Of a DNA stretch of 45,567 nt, positions 31,769-39,377 are shown piece by piece. The notes beneath the pieces are model-generated. The model was given only the letters and a program-made list of their open reading frames with translations. It made no database searches and was not told the DNA's origin. Position numbers and translations under genes: made by a program. Where the stretch lies: positions 1 to 45,567 of the forward strand of contig JAITFY010000011.1 of the NCBI GenBank assembly GCA_031281025.1. Direction: 5' to 3'. Source of the stretch: Treponema sp. Its GTDB lineage: Bacteria; Spirochaetota; Spirochaetia; Treponematales; Breznakiellaceae. Numbering within the stretch: the stretch's first letter is position 1; each line of letters starts with the position of its first letter.

Positions 31769-34134
31769 TTAAAGAGTTTTTTATAGGAATTAAAATACTC
31801 AGACCTTGCAAATTCCTCGATTTTTTCTTCTGGCAAAGACTCAAGAAGCCGATCCATGTAGCTAAGAATATTTCTAAGTTCAGATTTTAATTCATGTGGA
31901 ATACTTATATCGCTGTTTTTTTCGCTTGTTAGCGCTGCCTGAGGCGCATGAGTTGGAGCAGGGGGGTGGACAGGAAGCGGCATTGGCTGGTGAGCAGGTT
32001 TTGGCTGCTCGGCTTCCAATTCCTGCAATTCGTCCGCTGCGATATCATCCAGTTCTTTGAGATTATTACTCCTGATATCTCCGATGTCATCAATATCTTC
32101 AAACTCTTCGATATCATCGATTTCTTCGACATCAGCAACTTCTTCGATGTCATCGATTTCTTCGACATCAGTAACTTCTTCGATATCATCGATTTCTTCG
32201 ACGTCAGCAACTTCTTCGAAATCAGCAATATCGTCTTCGATAACATCGTCGATAACATCGCCGATAACATCGATTTCGCTGCTTAATTCCTCTGGTATTT
32301 CTTCCGGTGTTTGAACAAAATCCAGGTCATCATCCAATTCAATGTCATCATCCAGTTCAATATCTGACATTTCGTCAGCTGCAGTTGGTTCAGATTCAAT
32401 TGTTAAGTCATCAAGGTTATCAAGATCAAACTCTGTTTCATCTAACGAAGGTTCGCTTAGATCGTCGCTGATGTCTTCGGTTGACAGATTCGGCTCATCA
32501 ATTGCTGCATCTGAAAAATCAAGATCATCGCCAATGATGTCCTGGTGGATAGATATATCTTCATCTTCCTCAAGATATGAAATATTTTCTGGGGTGGAAG
32601 TAACAAGCGTAATCCCTTCATCGCGGATCTTTTCAAGTTCATCACCATCATCAAGAACATTATCTACATCAATAAAACCATCGTCTTCTTCTTTGATATC
32701 TTCTATATCGTCGCTAAAAATTTCTTCGGGTGTTTCGTCTTCTCCTGATTCTTCTGTAAAATCAGCGGAATTTAAAATACAATCAAGTTCATCGCCCGTA
32801 AGAGCAATTACTTCGTCTTCATCTTCAACTTCGTTTACTCCATTTTTAATATCAATATCTTTACTGAGAATGTTGTTTAGCTCATCGCTTGTCAGGGAGA
32901 TTGCTTCATCGTCCTCTTCGTCTACGGAATCTTGCTGCTCTATTGTTTCTGTAATCTGCTCTGTAGAATTGATAATGTTGTCAAGTTCATCGCTTGTCAG
33001 GGCAATCGCTTCATCATCGTCATCAATGACAGGATCAATGTTAACGTCTTCGATGTCTACTGCTTCTTCTTGCGGCTGCGTAATTTGTTCTGTTGTGTTG
33101 ATTATGTTATCAAGTTCATCTCCTGTAAGGGAAATGGTTTCATCATCTTCTTCAGAGAAGAATCTGGCACGATCACTTTCTGGCAATTTTTCTTCTGCGG
33201 TATTACGCACAGATGAGAATTCTTTTTTTAATTCGCTTAGCTCTTCCCGTATGGAAGAAAGTTCATTGGCGATTTTTAATAATAAATGACTTGAAATTTC
33301 GCTTTCTTTATTATCCTGCTGCAACTCAACGTTATTTTCGATTGCTTTTACCGTGGGGACATCAAAATCGTCATTTTCAAATACCAGGTCATCGTTGGTA
33401 ATGTCTTCGCTTTCGAGCTCGATGTTAAAGTCGTCTGCAGGCAGCTCTTCGCTTGTTACATCTTCGCTTTCAAGCTCGATGTTAAAGTCGTCTGCGGGCA
33501 GCTCTTCGCTTGTTATATCTTCGCTTTCGAGCTCAATGTTAAAGTCGTCTGCGGGCAGCTCTTCGCTTGTTACATCTTCGCTTTCGAGCTCGATGTTAAA
33601 GTCGTCTGCGGGCAGCTCTTCGCTTGTTATTTCTTCGCTTTCAGTTTCGGTATCGAAATCGATGTTTGGCAGATCGTCGTCTGATAAATCGGCACCTTCT
33701 GTTTCAATATCGAAATCATCAGCTGCCGGCTCGTCATCTGATATATCATCAGTTTCTGTATCAATATCAAGATCGTCCAGACTTATATCTTCTACAGCAG
33801 AATCTGAAATATCAATATCCTTATTGGAAAGTGCATCCGGCATATCACTATCAAAGTCAATATCGATTTTTTCGATATCATCAGGAAATGCATCCACTAT
33901 GCCAGAAGGTTGTTCAATCGCTTCATTAAGATCCAGTACAGCTTCATCAAAAGATGGCAAGCTGTCGTCATCGAATGTTTCTGAAGTATCTTCTAATGTT
34001 GCGGCATTAATTAAATCACCAGTTTCTGAAAGAACCTGTGGTTCGCTTTTTACCCATACACCATATTCGTCTAATTCTTCGGCAGAGCCTAACTGACTGC
34101 GATCCGAATATATAGAAGGTTTCTTATTTGTCAT
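31750..34134 (-). CDS. Highly acidic repeat protein of unknown function
   Basis: The start at ATG 34134 (MTNKKPSIYSDRSQLG) is chosen because GGGAG is well spaced before it; a longer frame begins at 34155. The ~794-residue product has no signal peptide or membrane segment and is dominated by Asp and Glu. It contains four kinds of region: tandem 19-residue units TSEELPADDFNIELESEDV; a coiled-coil-like stretch near residue 290 (ELSSIREELSELKKEF); four spaced copies of a DDEAISLTSDELDNIIN motif; and 12-residue DIEEVADVEEID units. The N-terminus and the C-terminal 55 residues (SYMDRLLESLPEEKIEEF) are not repetitive and look conserved. Function is unknown; it heads the operon with the DUF115 pair. 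Confidence 0.75.
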   Translation of the reverse strand: MTNKKPSIYSDRSQLGSAEELDEYGVWVKSEPQVLSETGDLINAATLEDTSETFDDDSLPSFDEAVLDLNEAIEQPSGIVDAFPDDIEKIDIDFDSDMPDALSNKDIDISDSAVEDISLDDLDIDTETDDISDDEPAADDFDIETEGADLSDDDLPNIDFDTETESEEITSEELPADDFNIELESEDVTSEELPADDFNIELESEDITSEELPADDFNIELESEDVTSEELPADDFNIELESEDITNDDLVFENDDFDVPTVKAIENNVELQQDNKESEISSHLLLKIANELSSIREELSELKKEFSSVRNTAEEKLPESDRARFFSEEDDETISLTGDELDNIINTTEQITQPQEEAVDIEDVNIDPVIDDDDEAIALTSDELDNIINSTEQITETIEQQDSVDEEDDEAISLTSDELNNILSKDIDIKNGVNEVEDEDEVIALTGDELDCILNSADFTEESGEDETPEEIFSDDIEDIKEEDDGFIDVDNVLDDGDELEKIRDEGITLVTSTPENISYLEEDEDISIHQDIIGDDLDFSDAAIDEPNLSTEDISDDLSEPSLDETEFDLDNLDDLTIESEPTAADEMSDIELDDDIELDDDLDFVQTPEEIPEELSSEIDVIGDVIDDVIEDDIADFEEVADVEEIDDIEEVTDVEEIDDIEEVADVEEIDDIEEFEDIDDIGDIRSNNLKELDDIAADELQELEAEQPKPAHQPMPLPVHPPAPTHAPQAALTSEKNSDISIPHELKSELRNILSYMDRLLESLPEEKIEEFARSEYFNSYKKLFKDLGLI
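31759..31765 (-). promoter_or_regulatory. Candidate -1 frameshift heptamer TTTGGGG
   Basis: On the - strand the acidic protein's last codons are GAT TTG GGG CTG ATA TAA. T TTG GGG fits the X XXY YYZ slippery pattern. A -1 slip there continues as GCT GAT ATA AAC directly into the DUF115 frame. A downstream stimulatory structure was not identified. Confidence 0.25.
32105..32212 (-). repeat. Three tandem 36-bp units in the acidic protein gene
   Basis: Near-identical 36-bp units start at 32105, 32141 and 32177, with a decayed fourth at 32213. They encode 12-residue DIEEVADVEEID-type units in frame. Confidence 0.85.
33400..33648 (-). repeat. Tandem 57-bp units in the acidic protein gene
   Basis: Units start at 33421, 33478, 33535 and 33592, with a partial unit before them. 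They differ by only a few bases and encode 19-residue TSEELPADDFNIELESEDV-type units. The near identity indicates recent duplication or homogenisation; copy number is likely to vary between strains. Confidence 0.9.
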
Positions 34135-34191
34135 GAACCACTCCCTAAAAAACAATTATTTTAAATTATCGGCAAAAACCTCTGTATTATT

Positions 34192-34220
34192 AAGATAACC
34201 TATGGTAAACCAGTTGTCAA
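34192..34220 (-). promoter_or_regulatory. Promoter of the acidic protein/DUF115 operon
   Basis: On the - strand, TTGACA (34220-34215), a 17-bp spacer and TATCTT (34197-34192), about 50 nt before the start of transcriptional coding sequence at 34134. Confidence 0.5.
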
Positions 34221-34301
34221 TGCTGCTTTTATATTGAAAGCTGCTAAAATAGCTGTTATTTTAACTTAAAGAATCTTGGGAAAATTTCCGTTAATCGAAT
34301 C

Positions 34302-34745
34302 ATGAGCATCTTCAAATATCTCCTTGGGTTTTGGACGGCTATTGCTGTTTACACGCTTTTTTCGTTTTTTGCAGGTCCTAAGGGGTTATCTGCGTATAAT
34401 TACCTTCTTTTCGAGAAGGAGCAGCAGTTGGGTAATATCAGGGAATTAACCTTAATTAACGAAGATCTGGATAAAACCAGGAATAATTTGCTATATGATC
34501 AGGATACGCTTTTAGTTCATGCACGGCAAATGGGTTTTGGCTACGAAAACGAGCATTTTATCAGAATTGTCGGCCTTTCTAATGCAAAACCTGTCCCGGC
34601 AGAGGTTGGTGTTGTTTATACTGCTCAAGCGCCAAGCTTCATTTCTGAACGATATATAAAAATTACTGCTCTTTCTTTAGGTTTAATGCTTTTTGTCTTT
34701 TTATTCATGATGGAATTCATAGATAAACGTTCTGGTGCGGCTTAA
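34302..34745 (+). CDS. DivIC/FtsB-like septum formation initiator protein
   Basis: A 147-residue protein with an N-terminal transmembrane segment (about 5-24) followed by a coiled-coil segment (YNYLLFEKEQQLGNIRELTLINEDL) and a QMGFGYENEHFIRI segment. That is the layout of FtsB/DivIC, which link FtsQ and FtsL in the divisome. A second hydrophobic segment near residues 120-140 is not part of the usual family. No clear Shine-Dalgarno is visible. It overlaps smpB tail to tail by 4 bp. Confidence 0.7.
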   Translation: MSIFKYLLGFWTAIAVYTLFSFFAGPKGLSAYNYLLFEKEQQLGNIRELTLINEDLDKTRNNLLYDQDTLLVHARQMGFGYENEHFIRIVGLSNAKPVPAEVGVVYTAQAPSFISERYIKITALSLGLMLFVFLFMMEFIDKRSGAA

Positions 34746-35203
34746 TGTAATCTGCCGCGGAATTCACGTTCTACTTCGCGTTTTAGGTCTTTTTCGCGGA
34801 TTCCGGCGCGTTTATCGTACGCTTTTTTGCCTTTACATAGGCCCAATTCAACTTTTACACGGCTTTTCTTGAAATAAAACTTAAGAGGAATAAGGGTGTA
34901 TCCTTTTTCTTCGACTTTCCGGTTTATTCTTTTAATTTCATCCTTATGAAGCAATAGGCGTTTTCTTCTGTCCGGATCATGATTAAAAACTGATGAAAAT
35001 GGGTTTTCTGCAATTCTGAGTGAACGAAGCCAAACCTCACCGCCTGCAACTTCGGCCCATGCGTCGGGGAAGGAGATTTTTCCATCCCGGAATGACTTTA
35101 CTTCTGTTCCAAGCAGCTCTATACCGCATTCATAAGTTTCGTCTACGGAATAGTCAAACCATGCCTTGCGGTTTTTGGCAATTATTTTAACATTTTCGCT
35201 CAT
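34742..35203 (-). CDS. smpB: SsrA-binding protein SmpB
   Basis: A 153-residue partner of tmRNA in trans-translation rescue of stalled ribosomes. Family landmarks: KNRKAWFDY, YECGIELLGTEVKS, FRDGKISFPDAWAEV, HDPDRRKRLLLHKDEI, LIPLKFYFKKSRVKVELGLCKGKKAYDKR and a basic C-terminal tail. Its length is the usual ~150. The tmRNA gene is not in the window. It starts 15 nt after the PEGA/FGE-like gene ends, on the same strand. Confidence 0.96.
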   Translation of the reverse strand: MSENVKIIAKNRKAWFDYSVDETYECGIELLGTEVKSFRDGKISFPDAWAEVAGGEVWLRSLRIAENPFSSVFNHDPDRRKRLLLHKDEIKRINRKVEEKGYTLIPLKFYFKKSRVKVELGLCKGKKAYDKRAGIREKDLKREVEREFRGRLH

Positions 35204-35218
35204 ACCGGTTTTCTCGAG

Positions 35219-36631
35219 TTATCTGCGCTCTGCAATTACCGGCCGGAACGTTACAAAAGGAGAGGAAAACTCAGGAGGCAGGGATGCTCTTGTCACTGCG
35301 GATACGGCTGTCTGCCTGCCTCTCAGGGAGCGTTCTGGAGAACCTACGTCTTCCATCGCCTGGGAGTTGGCTTTGATAAAATGAAGGGGAGCAAATGGAT
35401 CAGCGCACCATTCCCACCCGGCATTTTGCATACTGCTGACGCTTAAGGAAGCGTATTCCCATTCATCTTCTGTGGGTAGTCTGATTTCCAGATGGGCCAA
35501 TGAAGACGGAAGGCGGCCTGTAAGCCATTTGCAAAAAGCCTGGGCTGCATACCAGGTAGCTCCGTAAATAAACCTATTGTATGTTTCCAAAGGAGAATTT
35601 GAAATTTCGCCGGGAAAATGATCTGTTTGATGTTCTCTCCATTCGGGATTTTCCCTAAGGAAGGCTCCAAATAAAGAGCGGGGAACAGGGGTATCGCTAA
35701 TCATAAAACTGTTAATATCAATATACTGACCTAAAGGTTTTAAATAGTTGGCTTTTCCGCTTTTGTGTAATTTTCCCGCGATCATACTCCTAAAGGTTAA
35801 CCCTGCCAATTCATACGATCTGCCTCCCTGCATAAGGGGGCTTTGTGTATTGTCGGGAATAAATGACGTATTAACATCGGTTTCACTAATTGTCCTTACA
35901 GAAGTATGCGGCAGCTGCGAAAGCAATGAAATGGTGCCTGGATTTTCTGACAGGAAAACAAGCACATCAGAAATAGTGCCAAGCAGTGTAACCGGAGAGG
36001 GGGCATTGCCATTTTGGTCAAACAGCGCTTTTGCACGAATAAGATCTCGCAAAGCTGCCTGCGTAACAGCAAACCTGGAAGCTGCCAAAAGCATGTCCGC
36101 AAAGGTCTCTCTATCGGCTGCTGATAGCTCTCCAACACGATAAACGCCTTCGGAAAGACTTAATGGGATTTGCCAGGCTTCGGTTGCTTCTCCTCCAAAA
36201 GTCCATGCGGCAAAATCAAACGCATATATGGCAAAAGTTGCCATAGGGTCTGCAGTTTTTAGTGTTTTTTCTATTTTATAAGTGCGGGGGAAATAACGTG
36301 AACCAAAGATTCTTCCGGGAATTTCATGTATAGAGGATTGGCTTTCAAAACCAGGCATAACTACTTCGATTGTGTATGTCCCTTTTGGGATGAAAATTCG
36401 AGTTCCGGCAAGCCCCATATATACATCATTTACCCTGATTGCCGCTCCCGCAGGTTCGGTTTTTACGATTAAGGCAACTTGCGTATTTTTAATTCCAGGG
36501 AATACAAGGAAAAAAAAGATGATAGCCAAGAGGATTATCGAATAAATTACAGTAAGATACACACCGGGGCGGATACCCATAAAGGGTTTTAGCTTAACTT
36601 GATCTGGATCATCGTCTTTTTTCATTTTCAT
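35219..36631 (-). CDS. Membrane-anchored PEGA protein with inactive formylglycine-enzyme-like domain
   Basis: A 470-residue protein with a cytoplasmic tail, one transmembrane segment (about 24-47) and a PEGA domain (about 50-100, with VKTEPAGAAIRVNDVYMG). A helical region follows, then a C-terminal FGE-sulfatase/SUMF1-type domain (YGATWYAAQAFCKWLTGR, RLPTEDEWEYA, GWEWCADPF). In the last motif, where active FGE has a Cys-containing GGSW...R region, this protein has SLRGRQTAVSAVTRASLPPE with no Cys, so catalysis is unlikely. It probably binds or scaffolds in the periplasm. The TATAAT lies only 5 nt before the ATG, suggesting a leaderless mRNA. Confidence 0.78.
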   Translation of the reverse strand: MKMKKDDDPDQVKLKPFMGIRPGVYLTVIYSIILLAIIFFFLVFPGIKNTQVALIVKTEPAGAAIRVNDVYMGLAGTRIFIPKGTYTIEVVMPGFESQSSIHEIPGRIFGSRYFPRTYKIEKTLKTADPMATFAIYAFDFAAWTFGGEATEAWQIPLSLSEGVYRVGELSAADRETFADMLLAASRFAVTQAALRDLIRAKALFDQNGNAPSPVTLLGTISDVLVFLSENPGTISLLSQLPHTSVRTISETDVNTSFIPDNTQSPLMQGGRSYELAGLTFRSMIAGKLHKSGKANYLKPLGQYIDINSFMISDTPVPRSLFGAFLRENPEWREHQTDHFPGEISNSPLETYNRFIYGATWYAAQAFCKWLTGRLPSSLAHLEIRLPTEDEWEYASLSVSSMQNAGWEWCADPFAPLHFIKANSQAMEDVGSPERSLRGRQTAVSAVTRASLPPEFSSPFVTFRPVIAERR

Positions 36632-36636
36632 AAGAC

Positions 36637-36666
36637 ATTATAAACAGAAAAGAATTATTAAAACAA
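36637..36666 (-). promoter_or_regulatory. Promoter directly before the PEGA/FGE-like gene
   Basis: On the - strand, TTGTTT (36666-36661), an 18-bp spacer and TATAAT (36642-36637). The -10 ends 5 nt before the ATG at 36631, so the message would begin at or next to the start codon. Confidence 0.45.
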
Positions 36667-36672
36667 TAGCGT

Positions 36673-36711
36673 AAAAAAAGAGCTGTTCGATTTAAGTGTT
36701 TCGAACAGCTC
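36673..36711 (-). terminator. Intrinsic terminator of the ferredoxin/M23/PEGA transcript
   Basis: On the - strand, GAGCTGTTCG, a 12-nt loop and CGAACAGCTC form a perfect 10-bp stem followed by seven T. It lies between the PEGA gene at 36813 and the PEGA/FGE-like gene, so the two are separate transcripts. Confidence 0.85.
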
Positions 36712-36812
36712 CATGCCCTTGAGGCATATCGGAAGTATAGTGATTTGGGAGGGGAACTATAATCCCGACACTTATTTATCGGCACAGTGTTTAAATATCA
36801 TGAATAATTCTT

Positions 36813-37790
36813 TTATTCTTCTTCATGGATCGTTATGTCTACATCCAGGGCTACCCGGTAGGTTTTTCCGCGTTGGATGTTTAGTGTCCGTATTACGGTG
36901 TAGTCGCCTATTTGAAACCTAACTTCGTGTGTTCCAGGTTCTACCATAATTGGTTCACGAATATCTGTAATTTGAGTGTTATTCAGGAAAATCGTGGTAT
37001 TTTGAGGGCCTTCGAAGATGATTATTGGAGTGGGGTCTTGTAATTCAATAATTAAATCGATTACTCTTGCTCTTTCTACGATAAAACGGCGGCTTTCATT
37101 GCGGTAATCTTCTGAAAGGATAACCAAATGATGCTCGCCTTCTTTTAGCAGTATTTCTTCCGATATATTGCTTATTACATTATCGTTTATCAAAACCGTA
37201 AAGGGGCGGTTTCTTAGCTGAGGCGGGAAACGGGGGATTAGCCTGACTGCGCCTTCGTCACTTAAAATCGGACGGGCGACAACGCTGAATCTAAGCTGTT
37301 CAAAAGCGGCTGGCAGCCCTTTTTCGACAGACATCAGCCTGAACAGCATTGGGAAGGAGGAAGGCTGTACAACAGCGCTGGGAACTGTTACAGATGTTGT
37401 TGTTCTTAATCCATGCGCAGAACGGATCGGGATGTGGTAGATAATTCTTAATCTGGAAGGCAGGCCTTCAAACGCAATTTGTCTGCCATAAAAATCAGTA
37501 ATACCAGAAGCGATTGTAGGCTCGATGTGGTTGAACATTGTCATGACAAGCGCTCCCCGGTATTGCAGCCAGTTCTGAGGGGCTGTGATTTCCAGTTCAA
37601 CCCCCCTTAAAAAGCGGGTATCACCCAGGTTGATAAGTACAGCGCCGTTTATTCCAATGGAAACAGCATCCCCGCTCATTCTTTCTGGAGATATTACAAT
37701 GCTGCCGTCCACTACAGTCCGGAAATATTCCGCGTGTAACATAAATCCGGGAAATAATAAAAAAATTGCCAATAATAAAACGGCCTTCAT
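36813..37790 (-). CDS. Secreted PEGA-domain protein
   Basis: The start is taken at ATG 37790, where a signal peptide begins (MKAVLLLAIFLLFPGFMLHA); an upstream TTG at 37820 is less likely. The 325-residue mature beta-rich protein ends in two PEGA-like repeats, about 205-255 (FTVLINDNVISNISEEILLKEGEHHLVI) and 260-325 (IIIFEGPQNTTIFLNN ... VEPGTHEVRF). PEGA domains occur in envelope proteins and are thought to bind surface polymers. It follows the M23 peptidase gene by about 30 nt, suggesting a role at the peptidoglycan. Confidence 0.72.
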   Translation of the reverse strand: MKAVLLLAIFLLFPGFMLHAEYFRTVVDGSIVISPERMSGDAVSIGINGAVLINLGDTRFLRGVELEITAPQNWLQYRGALVMTMFNHIEPTIASGITDFYGRQIAFEGLPSRLRIIYHIPIRSAHGLRTTTSVTVPSAVVQPSSFPMLFRLMSVEKGLPAAFEQLRFSVVARPILSDEGAVRLIPRFPPQLRNRPFTVLINDNVISNISEEILLKEGEHHLVILSEDYRNESRRFIVERARVIDLIIELQDPTPIIIFEGPQNTTIFLNNTQITDIREPIMVEPGTHEVRFQIGDYTVIRTLNIQRGKTYRVALDVDITIHEEE

Positions 37791-37823
37791 ATACCATCCA
37801 TCATTTGTTAACTTCGCCAAACA

Positions 37824-38777
37824 TCACGGGCGAAGCCTGCCTGCCGGGTCAAAGGGCCTTCCGTCCTGTCGAAGTTCAAAATGCAAATGTGGTCCTGTAG
37901 AAAGGCCTGTAGAACCAACTCTCCCTATAAGAGTACCGGATTTAACCTCGGTTCGCAAGATGGTTTCAACTTTTTGTAAATGGGCATAAAGACTAGTCCA
38001 ATTGTTGCCATGACTGATTATAATGTAAATCCCGTATACCGGGTCTTCTCCGATTGCTGTTACAGTTCCATCGGCAACTGCAAAAACTTCTGTTCCCTCC
38101 GGTGCGGCTAAATCTATCCCTCGATGCATTGCATGTTGGCCTGTAAAAGGGTCAATTCTGGCGCCAAATTGACTGGTTATGCGGAAATGCCTTAAAGGAA
38201 AACGGAAACTGGAATTCAGGAAAAACGCTCTTTCTGTGGGAGTAAAATCTGCGCCGGGAATAAAGTTAAAAATTAAGTGGCCGGAGGATTTTCTTATTCT
38301 CAGTTCGACAATATCCTGGTTTTCTTGCCTTGCTGACGTTAGTATCATTTCAAGGTCGGATTCAATGTTTTGAGGGATAAAAATGCCGGGACAGGAAGGA
38401 AGCAGAAGCTGTGTTCCAGCTTGCAGCGCTGCTGGATTATTTAACCTGTTAAGGCTTGTTATGGTTGAATACGGAATATTGCACCGGGCAGCCAAAAAAA
38501 AGATATCCTCGCCCTGCCTGACTGTATATTGGTAAATTGTCAAATGTGCCGCTGCTTCCTGAGGCCTTGGGCGGATTGCAGCAAGACGCCTCCTGTTAGC
38601 CTGGACATCGCTTATAAATTGCCTAAAACCGTCATCGGTTGGATTAAGCCTATTTATCACAGGATAACCCATAGCGCTTAATTGTTGGGCATCACATGGG
38701 TTTCCAAAGGAAATGAATAAAAAAACCAAAAAAAAGGCAAGGATATACCCCTTGCCTGTTTTTAATGCTGTAAGCAA
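37824..38777 (-). CDS. LysM / M23 peptidoglycan endopeptidase
   Basis: A 317-residue protein with a signal peptide (cleavage probably after CDA at 30), a LysM domain at about 83-127 (YTVRQGEDIFFLAARCNIP) and a C-terminal M23 domain. The zinc ligands His218, Asp222 (HRGID) and His299 (HLH at 297-299) and a conserved YAH at 265-267 are present, so it should be active on cell-wall cross-links. No ATG is available; the TTG at 38777 lies 3 nt after the ferredoxin stop, with GGG as a weak Shine-Dalgarno, implying translational coupling. PEGA protein downstream. Confidence 0.88.
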   Translation of the reverse strand: MLTALKTGKGYILAFFLVFLFISFGNPCDAQQLSAMGYPVINRLNPTDDGFRQFISDVQANRRRLAAIRPRPQEAAAHLTIYQYTVRQGEDIFFLAARCNIPYSTITSLNRLNNPAALQAGTQLLLPSCPGIFIPQNIESDLEMILTSARQENQDIVELRIRKSSGHLIFNFIPGADFTPTERAFFLNSSFRFPLRHFRITSQFGARIDPFTGQHAMHRGIDLAAPEGTEVFAVADGTVTAIGEDPVYGIYIIISHGNNWTSLYAHLQKVETILRTEVKSGTLIGRVGSTGLSTGPHLHFELRQDGRPFDPAGRLRP

Positions 38778-38780
38778 ATT

Positions 38781-38951
38781 TTACCCTGCTACTATTGCAT
38801 CTGCCGGACATGAACCGACACATACGCCGCAATCCGTACATGCATCCGCATCGATGATGTACTGTCCGTCTTTTTCTGAAATTGCATCCAACGGGCATTC
38901 TGAAACACATACGCCACAGCTTACGCAAGCATCAGTAATTTTATAAGCCAT
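38781..38951 (-). CDS. 2[4Fe-4S] ferredoxin
   Basis: A 56-residue bacterial ferredoxin with two CxxCxxCxxxCP motifs (CVSCGVCVSECP and CTDCGVCVGSCP), enough for two low-potential [4Fe-4S] clusters. The ATG at 38951 is chosen because GAGG is correctly spaced; a GTG at 38963 is in frame but lacks this. It is a soluble cytoplasmic electron carrier for anaerobic metabolism. It is odd as the first gene of a transcript whose next gene encodes a secreted cell-wall peptidase. Confidence 0.95.
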   Translation of the reverse strand: MAYKITDACVSCGVCVSECPLDAISEKDGQYIIDADACTDCGVCVGSCPADAIVAG

Positions 38952-38982
38952 ATTATACCTCACTGTATTTAGTATTACCTAA

Positions 38983-39011
38983 ACAATACCATATTAATTA
39001 CTTGTTGACAA
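38983..39011 (-). promoter_or_regulatory. Promoter of the ferredoxin operon
   Basis: On the - strand, TTGTCA (39011-39006), a 17-bp spacer and TATTGT (38988-38983). The -35 sits in a short palindrome (CTTGT..ACAAG, 39001-39012) in the 84-bp gap between ferredoxin and the divergent gene at 39036. Confidence 0.4.
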
Positions 39012-39035
39012 GACAAAATAGGCCGAAAATAAAAT

Positions 39036-39368
39036 ATGAGATTTTTGGGAATATTAATTGGAATTGCCATTATGGGAGCCACCACTTACATGGCAATTAA
39101 TAAAAAATCGACGATTCAAATCCGTATTTTTTGCCTGATTGCCATTGCTTTAATGTTGTTAACCGTGATGATTTGTCTGGTTCTTATCCTTTCCGGCACC
39201 AGAGTATCAGATGACCCGTCAATTGTAATTGTTGGCGGTCCTCCGGCAGAGGTTGACGAATCTGGCAATAATTTACTATCCCTTCTTTTTTCTGTTATTT
39301 TCCTGCTTGCTTTATTTGTATTGATTGTAGTAATTTCCATGCGGGAACATCGCAGGAATAAGGCGTAA
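39036..39368 (+). CDS. Small membrane protein of unknown function
   Basis: A 110-residue protein with three hydrophobic segments (about 3-20, 29-52, 80-101), a hydrophilic loop with DDPSIVIVGGPPAEVDESGNN between the last two, and a basic C-terminus. I do not recognise the family. It is transcribed divergently from the ferredoxin gene and meets the epimerase gene tail to tail. No strong Shine-Dalgarno precedes the ATG. Confidence 0.55.
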   Translation: MRFLGILIGIAIMGATTYMAINKKSTIQIRIFCLIAIALMLLTVMICLVLILSGTRVSDDPSIVIVGGPPAEVDESGNNLLSLLFSVIFLLALFVLIVVISMREHRRNKA

Positions 39369-39377
39369 ATGTAGTTA

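Noticed and set aside
32342-33289. 315-codon Ser-rich frame on the + strand
   Set aside because: It is the complement of the Asp/Glu repeat gene; the poly-Ser pattern follows from GAT/GAA codons read backwards.
33421-33648. Regular 57-bp repeats considered as a CRISPR array
   Set aside because: There are no unique spacers; the units are contiguous and coding in frame.
33353-34096. 247-codon Ser-rich frame on the + strand
   Set aside because: Complement of the 57-bp repeats, without its own ribosome site.
36712-36812. Possible small gene in the gap between the two PEGA genes
   Set aside because: The short + strand frame overlaps the PEGA gene, has no ribosome site and begins beside the terminator; only a weak 5-bp hairpin is present.
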